Origin: Lyophyllum atratum
Lineage: Eukaryota > Basidiomycota > Agaricomycetes > Agaricales > Lyophyllaceae
Direction of reading: 5' to 3'
DNA: 64,000 bases
NCBI GenBank assembly: GCA_014905825.1
Contig: JACGCN010000001.1
Coordinates: forward strand, 558,001-622,000
This document shows positions 12,628 to 24,087 of the stretch, piece by piece. The notes under the pieces were generated by a model. It was given only the letters and a program-made list of their open reading frames with translations. It was not told the DNA's origin and did not search any database. The first letter of the stretch is position 1. The number at the start of each line of letters is the position of its first letter. A program made the translations under genes and the position numbers.

Positions 12628-14510
12628 TCAGTCTTGGGAAGCATCTTGCGCTCGGGCTTTCTGCAGGCTGATCCAGCTACTGCCAACACCATCGGAGGCG
12701 TCGCTTTCGACTTCTACCTCCGAGCTATTTTCCGACGCTTCGTGTTCGCTCTCAACGGTGGTTTGGCCACTCTCTGCACCAACAGTGGAAGGCTTCGACG
12801 CGGCTGGCGGCGGGATATTCTCGGTGGGTGGGCGAATAAAAGGCTCGACTGGCAGGAGGCGATTACGAATCGAAATCAAGAAATGGGGAATGTTAAGCAG
12901 AATGTCAAGGACACTTGATGGGAGATAAGAGGCGAGCCTATATGTGTTCGCTAGACAAACATATAGTTTAGCTGTTCATGCACCACGGGAGGAGTAATTG
13001 GAAGCGAACTCACCACCAGCGCCGATCGAAAACCTGTTGCCCTGGATCCAGCTCCTAATCTGGCCTACTGTACGCCCAAGCCCAAAGAAGTACGTGTAGT
13101 GCCGTCCTCCAGTCACCACGAAGACAATCTTCTCAACGAAGACACCGACATCAGTAGGCGTACGAGCAATGCCATTGCCTAATCCATGCTTAAAAATGGC
13201 CCAACATGATGTCGCGGGACGAGGAGTGTGCGAGATTGAAGCGAAGGCGGGGCCATACGTCAATTTTTCGGAAGGGCTCCATTCTTCCATGGCTTTATAT
13301 ACACTTTCTTCAGGTGCCGCATTAGAGTATATCCCGGTGTTGAGCACCCCAACGTCTACCACGACAACCTTGATATTCCTCATCGATTCTGATTTGTCCG
13401 TAAGTGCGGCGAGGTTTATTTCCCGGCGAAGCACTTCCACGCCACGCAGTGTACTCGCTGCGCTCATGGCTTGCATTGAAGCAAAAGGGAGCCCGACACG
13501 AGCTTCGATAGCAGGCAAGCAGATGATGATGGTCTTCTTGCCCTTGTCCCGAGCGCGGGCCGGCCCGGTCCGTAGAAGAGGCATGAGAGCTTGAATGACC
13601 TGTAGAGGCGTAATATGTGTCGCATCGAGGTAGGGAAGATAGGTATTGCGGAGAGAGATGTGTTCTAGTGGCGCATGGGGAGACGGTATGGAAGTCGGCA
13701 GAGTCAGAAGGCAGATAACTGACTGAATGTATGGGTGACTGGAAGGCGAGGCGAAGGGATCTCCTGAAACTGTGATGGGGAATCGACGGGAGAGGGTGGA
13801 GGCTAACGAGCGCAAGAATACGGGTACTGTGGCAGGCTACAAATGGATGAGAAAGTAGATGGAGTTGAGATGGAGCTGAAACTCACTTCTTGGGGGTCTA
13901 GCACAAGTGCCCTGACATAGCCATGGCAATTTTGCTCAAGAACTGAGATGGCCTCGGCTGTGGATACACTGGCGATAACAATATATCCCTTGGCTTCTAG
14001 ATCAAGGATCAGAGGAAGGGAAAGCGGAGTGTCCCCACCCAAAACAACTGCTCAGAACCAATCAGCCATGCGGGTGGGCGGGACCATTTGCTTGAACGCA
14101 CCAACAACCTGCCTCCGTTCTTGGCTTTGGGTTTTCACTCTGGCGTAATTTCTCTTCTTGGCGTGGAAAGCGCCATAGCCTACTAGAAGACTTCCCCCCA
14201 CCACACCCACAGCGATGCCAGAGGCGGTCCAGGGATGTCTTGTCGTCCAATTGACAGATTTACTGAACAGCGACGAGTGGAATGCAGGTGGAGGCGAAGG
14301 GGGTGGCGGGGGAACTTGGAAGTCACCTAGGGCGGGTAGATGCACCTCGGGGAACGAGGGCATGCCGGGACCATACCGCGAGATGTCGACCCAAAGTCTG
14401 TTCACGGCTTCATGAACGTTAGGCAAATCAGTGGTAGCTGCGGCCAGCGAGGAAAAGAAATATTCTTCAACGGACTCCAAGTACTCCTCGATTTTCTCAA
14501 CAGTGCTCAT
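12628..14510 (-). CDS. DUF1776 family protein, SDR-like fold, membrane anchored
   Basis: DUF1776 is a fungal family of unknown function, reported as mitochondrial in yeast, with a degenerate Rossmann fold. The N terminus MSTVEKIEEYLESVEEYF is amphipathic. A Pro-rich stretch (PPPPPSPPP) and one membrane segment (SGIAVGVVGGSLLVGYGAF) follow. After an intron comes VVVVLGGDTPLSLPLILDLE, where a dehydrogenase would have its nucleotide-binding turn; here it is changed. The middle retains VVVVDVGVLNTG and the C terminus LASYLPSSVLDILLNIPHF, then a Ser/Glu tail. The ATG at 14510 opens the conserved N terminus. Whether it keeps catalytic function cannot be told. Its neighbour upstream is a tRNA gene. 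Confidence 0.85.
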
Positions 14511-14663
14511 GATGGAGGAGGATGAGAGGCACTTGTGTGCACGATGCCGTGTTTCGTCAGTGGACGACCCCTCCTGTTTTGGGATGAGCGGCCGTATGCT
14601 TTGATTCATAGCACCGACAAACACGCTACGCTTGGCAAAATGACAACAAAAAGTATATCAGAG

Positions 14664-14745
14664 CGACGCCAGCAGGATTTGAACCTGCGCCCTCAAAGAG
14701 GAACAGATTTCTAATCTGTCGCCGTAACCACTTGGCTATAGCGCC
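14664..14745 (-). tRNA. tRNA-Ser(AGA)
   Basis: The minus strand folds as a type II tRNA of 82 nt. The acceptor arm pairs GGCGCTA with TGGCGTC (two G-U pairs). The anticodon stem ACAGA/TCTGT encloses the 7-nt loop TTAGAAA, giving anticodon AGA. A long variable arm (TCCTCTTTGAGGGC) is the serine hallmark, and the T arm is GCAGG TTCAAAT CCTGC. The discriminator base is G, as expected for serine. There is no intron. Upstream of it lies the large hypothetical gene on the same strand. Confidence 0.95.
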
Positions 14746-14845
14746 TTGACTATTCACATAGCCTTGCGGCCCCTGTCGCAGTAACGCTTTCTACACTACG
14801 CAAGCCAGAACAAGATTCATACAATGGTAGTTTATTCATTATTAT

Positions 14846-17800
14846 CTATGTAGGATCCAGTGGGTAGTGATATACTTTCCGGAACATCTGCCATACTTTG
14901 TCGATGGTCTGCATAACTGTTTCCACCGTGGAGTGGAAGTCGTGGACTGGCCAAGAGAACGTTAGGATATGTTGAATTGGTAGAAGCGCATATCGTTCCG
15001 CGGCAGACGTCGATTCAGGCGGATGCGAGCTGGCATCCGTTTCATGATTGGTGTGTGTTTCTGCAGGAGAGGGAGCTGAAGCTTTTTGTGTGCCGGTCGG
15101 TATAGGGCTGGTAAAGATGGGAACCGTAGGAGTGAGTGAGTCAGAGGATGGTGTAGGGTCTTCAGCAAACCACCGCTTCGTCCCAGTGGTGGTATAGGCC
15201 ACCGTAGTAACCGTGACAGGCTCAGGTACGTCGTTCCACCCTGCGCCCGCGATCGCGGAGTAATTTTCCATGATGCGTCCCATTCTCTGTATTTCATTGC
15301 CGAGACGATGCATGGCGAGAAGGCTTGCAATGACCAAAGCCCAGGTTACCAACGTGATAGGACTAAATCTTGGCCAGCCTTTCTGCGTCCATGCTCTAGA
15401 ACGCACTGTCAGGGACAAGCGGGGATAGAAGAACTGTTCCATCGAATAGTTAAGAAGCTTGCTGCCTGTAGTGGTCGAGTGCTGATGGGCGAAATTCGAC
15501 TGCAAGGACCTGATATCGATACCTGGGAAGAGAATAGTCGATGACATAAATCACAAAGACGAGTCCGATTACATACCACTTCCGTCAATGTTGACTTCCA
15601 GTCTCCCAACCGGGATAGCAAACGAAGGCAGGAATATGTTGAGTGAGGCGCCATCCGTCGCGTTTGCTTTCCCTTTTCCTTTGGGCTCCGTGCTTTCTCC
15701 GACGACATAATCAACGACAACCGCACCGCCACCAAAGGGACCAACATGCACTCGAACCCAGCTGATGAATTCTTGCCCACTTATCTCCTCAAACGCGACA
15801 CCTGAACCGCTAGCTTTTGGCTCTGCCCCTGCGATCATCTCGTGCTTCACTGGGACGCCCTCCAAAGTTGTACTCAGAATGACCACCCTGGGTGGTTTGT
15901 CGTCCTTCCCGCTGAGGACAGGCATCAAATCGCTCGATCCTGGTTGCGCCAAACCGAACTCTAACCACTCCGTGTCTGAATCCGCAGGAGCATTCAAGCA
16001 GACCCTCACAGCGTATGTCTTAGGCAGGACACCGCCTTCATGGAGGAGAGGTGTCACAGATGCCACCACCGAGGGAATCATCAGCGGACCATCTCGCTTT
16101 GGTCGTGGAGGGTACAGTAATCTCCCAAGTGAAGAGTTGGAGGGAACACGAGGGAGTGCGGCCGCGTTTCCGGTAGGCGTCCAGGGGCGACTCGGGGGCT
16201 GCGCAGGTCTTCCTTTCCCATTTATGTTCCCATTGGTCAGGCCTATGGATCGCAGCGCGATTCTACCCCCTTCCTCGGCACACTTTGTGAATCCACCCTT
16301 TTGCAACACTGTTTTCCTCGCTTGTGCATCCCGATAAATGTCCCCAGTCGAGTTATATACCTCGATAGTTGCAGGGGCTCCGTCAATTTCATTGCGAATC
16401 ATGGTTGTTGTGGATTCGGAATCGGCGGCTAAGACTGTAAACCGAGGAAGGACTATTGGTTCGGGATCTGGGTCTTCGCTTTCAGCTCCTGAGCTGGTTG
16501 GGGAGGAAGCGTGTGAGTGTGACCTCGAAGTCGTGGCTCGCGCAACCACAAGGATTGTTCCAGTAATGGTGAATGTGAACACATTTTTGGCAGGCGCGAC
16601 GATTTCGTTCATGTTGACATGAAGCGTAATTGGAACTCCAGGGAGCCTGACTGGTTGGCTGGTGGAATTCGAAGTAGACGCAGGCATCAAAGACGATATG
16701 GATGACATGGTACCAATATGAGAGGACGCTGAAGACGACATTGTCGCGGCGGAGCCCTCGAAAGAATACTCCGCAACATTTTGACCTGGCAAGGGGGCGC
16801 GGAGGAGGGAAGACGTTGAAGATGATGAGTTTGTCCTCGAAGGCTGGGCCGATAGGGCATCTTGGGATGGAGCTGAAATATGAACTTGAGGAGTATTGGA
16901 GTCCAGAGACTCTGTTCGAGACTGGAGTCCGGATTGTCGAGGGGAGGCGCCGATGTCAAAGCCTGTATATCCAACGCCACCATTCACATCCCATTCGCTT
17001 CGAAACCCCTCAACCCAATAAACGTCAGAGCCTTTGCTCTCAAGGCCCACATCCATCCCAAGCAGCGTAGCGACTCCTGGGAACCAGACTCCCCTGCAGG
17101 TTCCTTTGTACTCGACGTCCATAAGCAACCCCTCAACGCCAGTCCTATCTTCGGCTCTTGATTTTCCGCGAATGATGCATGTCATCTCTCCATTGGCCTC
17201 TTTAACACCAACGCGCCTTCGGCCATCGCTTATCCCTCCAGGCACATCAATATTTTTCTGAGGCCTTGCCCATCTAACCCGGATGCGCTCAGTGCTTGGG
17301 AAGGTACCTTGTATGCCGCAACCGTCGGAGAACCCGGCGGTAGACGAGTCACTAGATTCGTCATCAGCAAAGTGAGTGTAGGAGTTGGAGCGTGATGGAC
17401 GCGAGGAGGTGGATCGGGTGACATGCGGGTCAGATGTGAGATCCCAGGATGTTCCGTCCTCCTCTATCGAGGACAGAGAGGCAAACGACGCGGAGGTCGC
17501 CGTCGGCGGAAAAATACGGAGTTTAATGTTGTTATGCAAGCATCGAGGGATGGGTATCGAGAGCTAGAAGAAAGTATAAATGAAGGTGTTATAAGCAAGA
17601 GAACATAGGCTCCTCACCAAATACGGAGACCTAGGTGGCCGTGAGACGTAGGGTATCCACATATCAATAGCAGCCATGAATTGAGCTGCACCTCTCTCCC
17701 CAACAGACAATCTTCTACTCTTGTATGACGACCTCGATTGACCTTCACTTTCGGTTTCGCTTAGACCCTTGAGCCGGCTTGGAAACACCTTCGGTAACAC

Positions 17801-18516
17801 GTAGGAGATGTAATAACCGCTGACAAGGATGTGTCCCGTATATTGGCTATCAATGGTGGCAATGTTTTCACTGCCTAAGTGGGAGGAACCGTCGGTTGAC
17901 TTAGAGCTCTTACTGACAGATACAGTAGAGGCGGCCGTGGACGAGGAGAGGGAAAACGCGCTATTGAAAGTTTCCGTGGACCGCGCTGGAAGGTTGAGAG
18001 CGCGCCCAGCGTTGTGCAGAAGTGGTGAGAGTGTCGATGAAAAGTTGTATGGGACCGAGTGAACGTCGAGGGGATGGACCTGTGAAGTCAAAATTTTCAC
18101 GTTCTCCTCTACAAGTAACACAGTAAGAAACGGCAAGGGCAGACAAAATGAAGTACTACACACCTGGAAAGAGGGGTATCGTCATCCCTGGTTGTACACT
18201 CTCTAGAGGTAAAGATATCTGGAGCGTTTGAACGTTGAGTCCTCACGCTGCGCAGGCGTGAAGGAAAGCTTACCTTGAGGTACATTCTTATAGAGGCTCC
18301 ATCCTTGTCCTGCTTCGCCTTTCCCTCTATCGCGATGCGTGTTACAACATTGAGTTTATGCTGCTGACCACCAGAAGTGACGGTCGGGGAATAGCTCGAG
18401 TTTGTGGGAGCTGGACTCATGGAATACACGTGTTTCGTGCGCCCTGGCGTAACTGCAGATGAAGTGATCGGGGGATTGAGAGGGTGATTATGGCGCGAAT
18501 ACGCAGGTGCAGGCAT
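14846..18516 (-). CDS. large conserved-looking protein, single membrane anchor, function unknown
   Basis: I do not recognise a named family. One gene spans the region, because splicing joins the blocks: RMYLK to ISLPLESVQPGMTIPLFP to EENVKILTSQVHPLD, and IDGSG to IDIRSLQSNF by an intron near 15530-15583. The N terminus is Ser/Pro-rich (MPAPAYSRHNHP), then a probable beta-sandwich with HKLNVVTRIAIEGKA. The middle is long and Ser-rich with a further beta-rich block (VPITLHVNMNEIVAPAKNVF). Near the C terminus one hydrophobic helix (ITLVTWALVIASLLAMH) is followed by about 150 Ser/Thr/Pro-rich residues. It is probably over 1,100 residues long. The layout suggests a tethered scaffold, but this is inference. 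The ATG at 18516 precedes the first conserved-looking block. Confidence 0.75.
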
Positions 18517-18882
18517 TTCTTGTGAGTGTGTGAGTCGTAGTCTGCAGCGCGAGTTCCGCTCGCAGGAAGCTTTATAGATATTCGAGTCCGCTGCAGGCAG
18601 TAGTGAAGTGGGGAGGCTGAAGTAGATGAATGGAGGATGTCGGACAAGAAAGGGACTCAGGCCACAGACACGGTTCGGGCGCGTCAGACGCGTCCACAAT
18701 GGGAAACATTTGGTCAAAGTGACACTCAAGCGTGACAATAAACAAACTTTGATTCGTATCCATGGCAAAGCAACCGACGAGATAAACATTCGACAAAGTA
18801 CATAGTATGTGTGTAGTATACAAATTACAGGACTAGGGATGAGAGACACAAAACTCGCAGTACCAACAGTCAAAACCAGGTC
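18517..18882. other. intergenic, upstream of the large hypothetical gene
   Basis: These 366 bp separate the start of the large hypothetical gene from the stop of the RPA70 gene on the same strand. Reading frames continue into it but lack an ATG-led conserved segment. I see no repeat or RNA gene. Confidence 0.4.
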
Positions 18883-21116
18883 TCACCGCGCCCAGGCAGA
18901 GTGTAACAAGTCACGTAGCACCATCGCCTCTTCCTTGTAATTCAAGGGGCTGATCGACGATATTCCATACCGAGTGCGTGTCGTACCCTATGGAGAGAGA
19001 TAGGTGGGTGTTGCAAGGGTAGAGAATAGTCTAGCACATACATTGTAGTCGTCTTGTTTTGCGCGGCATGCAAAGTTATATGACGTGCAATTCGCCTTGT
19101 GCAAGATCACATTATATTTGGCGTCATTCGTATCCTGACGGAAGGTTAGGTCAAAAAAAGCAGAAAGTAAGTCGCGTACTTTGATTTCGACGAGGTCGTT
19201 GGCGGCCATGCCAAAGACCGCGAGACCCACTTCGTTAAAGCCTTGCAGCCAAGCTTGGCCGGACCAGTCGGCGACAGCCATGGACATAATGTAACTGCGA
19301 AGTAGAAAGCATCAGGCTCAGTCAAAATTCTTAATTCAATAAGGCAGACGCACCGATGTTCCGGAGAATCAAAACTCTTGTTACACTTCTCGCATCGCCA
19401 ACTCCCATTCACCTCGACCACTTTCTTGCTGCATCCCGGAGTTTGACATGCTGGGTACGAGATATTGTCGGACTTGATGTGCATAATGGTCGCCCTCGTG
19501 GAGAAATAATCGACTTTGTCTTGTTGTCCAAGCTGAGCTTCCTTGACCTCGTTGATACTACGCATCTCCGCACGCTTGAAGCCGCTCATCATGCCACCTC
19601 CGGTATTGGAGTGTGCTTGGAAGGCCTGCCCGGCTCCAATCGAGTCATACCATCCTCGGAGCGCAAAACACTCCTTGATATCGGGGTTAATGGTCATCGT
19701 ACTCGAACTGAACATCGAGAGTGAACGACCTGGAGATCATTCAGTATGAATAAAGTCTGAAACACTGGCATACCCACCGCCAAAATCTCCAATTTTGACA
19801 CCCTTGAAAGCGATGACAGGGAAATCTTCTGAGTTGTACTGTTCTGCTTGCTTGCCCCATAACGTCAACCGCACTGAGTATCCAGATTGGTCCACCAGAG
19901 TGAGCTCCCGTTTTGGGATCTACAAATAGGGAATTTCATCAGGAACGAAGGCAGATCAAAGGGCTAAAATATGACCCGCCGTTTTATTCTGCTGCTTAGA
20001 AATGATCTCAGTCACAGGAGCGACATCCTTGACGATCGCGATGACATCTGAACGCCCGCAATAATGAGATCATGATAAGTATTAGGAGATGCATCAGAAC
20101 GTACCACAGGTCGAATCTTTTGGTAGGTCCTCAAGACCGCTCAGCGGAACAAAGTGATATTTGATCATGGGAAGGTTAGTGGCCTCATGACACTGGAGAG
20201 ACTACATTTAGTACATCATTCACCCAAGCGAATAAACCTTACCTCTTCCACCTCCGTATTGCGCTCGAAGCCAAGTTCGTAGTCGTTGGTGAGATTAGAA
20301 AACTTCTTCTTCGCGAGGTTGACGCGGGCCTTTGAGATATAATAGACCTTCCCCTCTTCCAGTTTAGGATAAAGCTCGTCGACAGCGAGATTGAAGCCGG
20401 TGGCACGGATTTCTCCTGTCTCGTCCATCAAAGTAACGTTGAATAGCTTTCCTTCGCCCCTTGCATTTGACCAAGTTTTGATATCAGATTTTTGAATGAC
20501 GCGCGCTTTGATCGTCCAGTTGTTCTGGTAGGGACTCAGGCCTTCGATTGGGAAAATCGAACCGCGTCCGCCCCTGCCGGAAGGAGCGGGATTGTTGGTC
20601 TGGTGATGTTGAACTGGTGGCTTTGAAGACGAAGCGGCAGCAGCAGCCGGTGCTGGTGCTGGTGTTGACCCTGCACTTTGGGGTGCATCCGCGACTTCGG
20701 TGAGTGGCTTAGGGTCGCCAATCTTTTCGGCTGTGGTTTCAAGGACGCGTAGTGCAAGGATGATGATTAAACTGGTGTATATGAGATGGTTAGTGGGATA
20801 CTGTGTCGTGTTTAAGTCGCGTCGCGTACCGCTTCTCTTGTATATAATTACACGTCAGTTTCTCAATCACGGCGACCGTGTGCTTTCCAATTGTCTGGTC
20901 GTTGACCATGCTATTGAGCTGAGTCGCGAGCATGGCTTGGAGAAAGTTGATGCCATCTGACATGATAATGCGGAATCTGTCGGTGCCGCCTGCGTTTCCA
21001 GAGTTGACCTTCTTGATAGACAAAAACTGGACAGTGTGGGGGCCATTGAAGAGATCATCGTCGTCGGGGGACGCATTGGAGAGTCGGTGACAACTGCCTG
21101 CTGTGAGCTGAACCAT
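18883..21116 (-). CDS. RFA1: replication protein A large subunit (RPA70)
   Basis: RPA70 is the main single-stranded-DNA-binding subunit of the RPA heterotrimer in replication, repair and recombination. The N-terminal OB fold ([13 protein letters not shown] to [10 protein letters not shown]) recruits partner proteins. An Ala/Pro linker leads to the DNA-binding folds: [19 protein letters not shown] and [18 protein letters not shown] mark fold A, and a later fold carries the zinc site CQTPGC...[10 protein letters not shown] (CX4C and CX2C) of fold C. The C terminus is [17 protein letters not shown], ending at a TGA (18883-18885) in a short last exon. The gene has many short introns and looks complete. 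Confidence 0.95.
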
Positions 21117-21481
21117 GTTTGACGGTCTGTGGATGAAGAGAAATGGTGACTAATAGTGACAATCTGCGTGACGGTACGCGCAGAGATGTGGCGTGAGAAT
21201 ATCTCGCGGCATCACGCACCCTCTTGACTAATCAAGATTTCAATTTCAATTTGATTTCCATGTCACTTGTTGTACATCTTCCAACGGAAAGGCATTGCCG
21301 TCGTGTCGACCAGGCCCGACAGGTAGGAGTTTACATATATCACGACAGAAGCCAATCTCATGGTAATTAAGATGGTGCTGATTATAGAATTGTTTGGTGT
21401 ATGTACTAACTCAAGTAGGTAGGTTCAAAAATAACGCAAATTTATCATACTATCTTGGCACTCGGCCATTCCACGTCCAAC
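21117..21481. other. intergenic between RFA1 and IDO
   Basis: A 365-bp spacer holding the RPA70 promoter and the 3' end of the indoleamine dioxygenase gene. It contains a GAATATCTCGCGGC stretch and AT-rich segments, but no feature I can name. Confidence 0.4.
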
Positions 21482-22974
21482 TCAGTTCCTCTTGAGCACC
21501 GCGCGTCTCGTCGCATCCCGGCCAGCCTTCAGAAGTGCCGACAACTCATTCCCGCCTGTGCCTCGTACTGGTTCACCTCCGGACGCCCGTCTTGCCTCCA
21601 ACTTGTCCATCATCGCGCTCACGGGACATCCGCCTCGTGTAGATGTCGATCGGGACATTGTCACGACATACAGGCACGCTATCTTCATGTGCTCGTCCCT
21701 CAATCTCTTCAAGGCTAGCACCGCGTTGTCATATGAGTCCCGCAGCGTGGGGAACCTCTGCGCCAGTTGGCGGACTGGTTTAGGAGAGGCGGCAACGAAA
21801 TTCAGGTACTCCCGATGCCTGCCCGGCATGTAGCGGCGCATTCTCTCCATGAAGCCATGATCTGCCCTCTTGTTGCTCTCCGAAGGGACAGGAACCCGCT
21901 TTTCCCGTAAAGCGTGGTCTATGTCAAGGAAAAGGTCGACGGCATGCATCACGCTACTCTGGCCAGCTGAAGGTCCGCTGAGGTCCAGCGTGTCCGAATT
22001 CTCGACGCCCTCGTAGCTCCACTTGCGTGCATTCGGCCCCTTTGCACCGCTCCCTTCAAACCATGGACGAATATCGAAATAAAAGGCATGTGGATCGCAT
22101 GTAGGACGAACGGACTGAATGACTTTGCGGATGTCGCCGATTATCCCGGCCAGTCTGTTGAGGTCTCGCGACACCTTCGAGATCGTGGTGAAATCTGTGA
22201 ATGTGGGGAGGTTGTTGTAGTCATCGATGATCCGCAACATCTCCACTCCGCGCAACTCGGCCCGCGCAGACGCGATGTAGAAGTTTCTCTCGTCTTCCGT
22301 TCCGGAGAACAGATTTTCAAATTCGATGTTGTTCGCAGAGAGGGGCTGGCTTGGGTCAATGGGGACACAGTTCCACAGGACCGTGTCGGCAAAGGTCAAA
22401 ACCGGCGCGATACCGAGATGACGCGATACAGCGACTAGAGGCTGCGCGAGAGATTTCGGGACAATGATGTCGGAATTGTCGCCTGATGGAGGTTGTGAAT
22501 GAACATAGAGGTTGACGAGCCACGCCAGGACTAGATGGGCGCGTTGCAACTGACGAAGATCATCTTGAAGCAATTCTGTATCTAGAATTGGCCACTGAAG
22601 AGAACAAGAAGGTAAGAAATCGTTTAAACATTAACGAACTGGACGTCACTTACTGCCCTAATGCCAGATCTCCAGGTTTCCCCTAGAGGTCGCCTCAAGA
22701 TAGCTTCTTCTCTATCATCTTCTCCCAGAGGCAAGTTACCGTTCGCTTCAGCTAACGCATGCTCCCAGATTTCAAACATTTCTGGTAGCCGCGGGAGTGG
22801 GCGTGTAGGAAAGAAGCCAGTCTCCGAATCGACATCGAAATCGGAATGTGAACGGCGTTCCACAATAGCTCGGCGATGATTCGCGTTGAGCGTGGAGGTG
22901 AACAGCGACAATGCGAGTCGAAAGAACAGTCGGAAAAAGTGGGGGGGCGAGGGGAGAAGGTTGATGACGTCCAT
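21482..22974 (-). CDS. indoleamine 2,3-dioxygenase (heme)
   Basis: The enzyme opens the indole ring of tryptophan to N-formylkynurenine, the first step toward NAD+ in fungi. The heme domain shows FYFDIRPWFEG, a proximal heme histidine in LRDEHMKIACLYVV, and the C-terminal signature GTGGNELSALLKAGRDAT. The length (about 460 residues) fits fungal IDO. The N terminus starts at 22974 with MDVINLLPSPPHFF and has a hydrophobic patch that might be an anchor, unlike the shorter vertebrate enzymes. A short intron lies near 22574-22665. Fungi often have several IDO paralogs with different tryptophan affinity; which one this is cannot be told. Confidence 0.9.
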
Positions 22975-24087
22975 GTTGTCAGTAAAGCTCGAGTGCTGTC
23001 AAAGGCGAAGTACGAATTCCTTGCTCGAACGAAGCTGGGACTCTAAGCACCTGGCCATGCTCCTTTATAAACTGCACGCATCTCCGCCACATCAGTTTGA
23101 CAGTATGCGCGCAAACAGCTTTTTGCCCAATATATTGACCAATTCTGTGGTTCAGATGTTAGCTCAGGTATCGCCCCTGGCGGATGAATCTGCGGTGCGG
23201 CTCCCGGCAGCGTGAAGGGTCGTCTCGGAATACCTCCGTTGACTGAATCTTTCCATCTGGCCCCTCGATCGCGATCAAGTATCCAATCTCAATGTATCGA
23301 AATGCAGTTTCTGCCTAATTTTGATACCCCAGGGATACTAGTCGCGTCTCGTGCTGGCCCCCTCATGTCAGTCAGTGGAGCCCGAATAACCTGGCAACAC
23401 CCCCAAATGCTCACACCATCTTCACCAGTCTTCACTCCGTCAGTTAGGCGAGATAAAGCGCATACCCAGCTTTCGAGTTGTTTTGATAATAGTGATCCGC
23501 TGAGCGTCTCATTTAGTTAAATCGAGTTCTCAGTTTCAGCCAGTCCTAATACAAGAATGCCCTTGTATTTTGAGCGCCCGAGCCATCAATTCCTGTACCC
23601 ACAATACCTCATCATCATATCAAGCGTGTTATCCCAATCACCTTCCTGTTTGGAACAAGTGTGGAATCCCGTGGGCATTGTAAACCGCCTACAGGTACAT
23701 CGATGGGCCTACAACGCAAGAACGATGAGGGCCTAGAGAGCTGTCTCTTGGTATTGAATATTGAACGCTCGACCCTCAGATCGGGATAGCCGGTCATCTA
23801 AACCCCCTTTGGCCAAGTGGATGTTTGGAGACATTTGGATCAGATCGCGTCGCTGTTGTCCAAAGTTTTGAGCAAGCCGACCGTCGCTGACCGCGGCAGC
23901 TTGCCAATGCCACAGCTCGGAATTACAGCTACGGTGTGTAACTAAGACTGCCACTGAGACTGAACATATGATGCTTTGTGCTTGGGGTTCTGAAGCTTTT
24001 GAGCATCGTTTCACTCCGGTTATTTCGATATGCGCGGACGGAGACAAAACATGGGTCATCCGATACTAATTATGTACAGAGCATTAT
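22975..24087. other. 1.1-kb intergenic region
   Basis: This is the upstream region of IDO and the 3' flank of the hydrolase gene. Several reading frames of 60-110 codons exist on both strands, but none shows a recognisable domain, good initiation context or intron pattern. A TATA-like motif near the IDO start is listed separately. Otherwise I see nothing. Confidence 0.45.
23064..23071 (-). promoter_or_regulatory. probable TATA box of the IDO gene
   Basis: The minus strand reads TTTATAAA about 90 bp upstream of the IDO start codon, in a window otherwise lacking such motifs. It is a plausible core promoter element, not tested. Confidence 0.4.

Noticed and set aside
15765..16622. Plus-strand frames of 94-190 codons
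   Set aside because: They run antisense to the large spliced hypothetical gene, whose exon joins are supported; they have no domain of their own.
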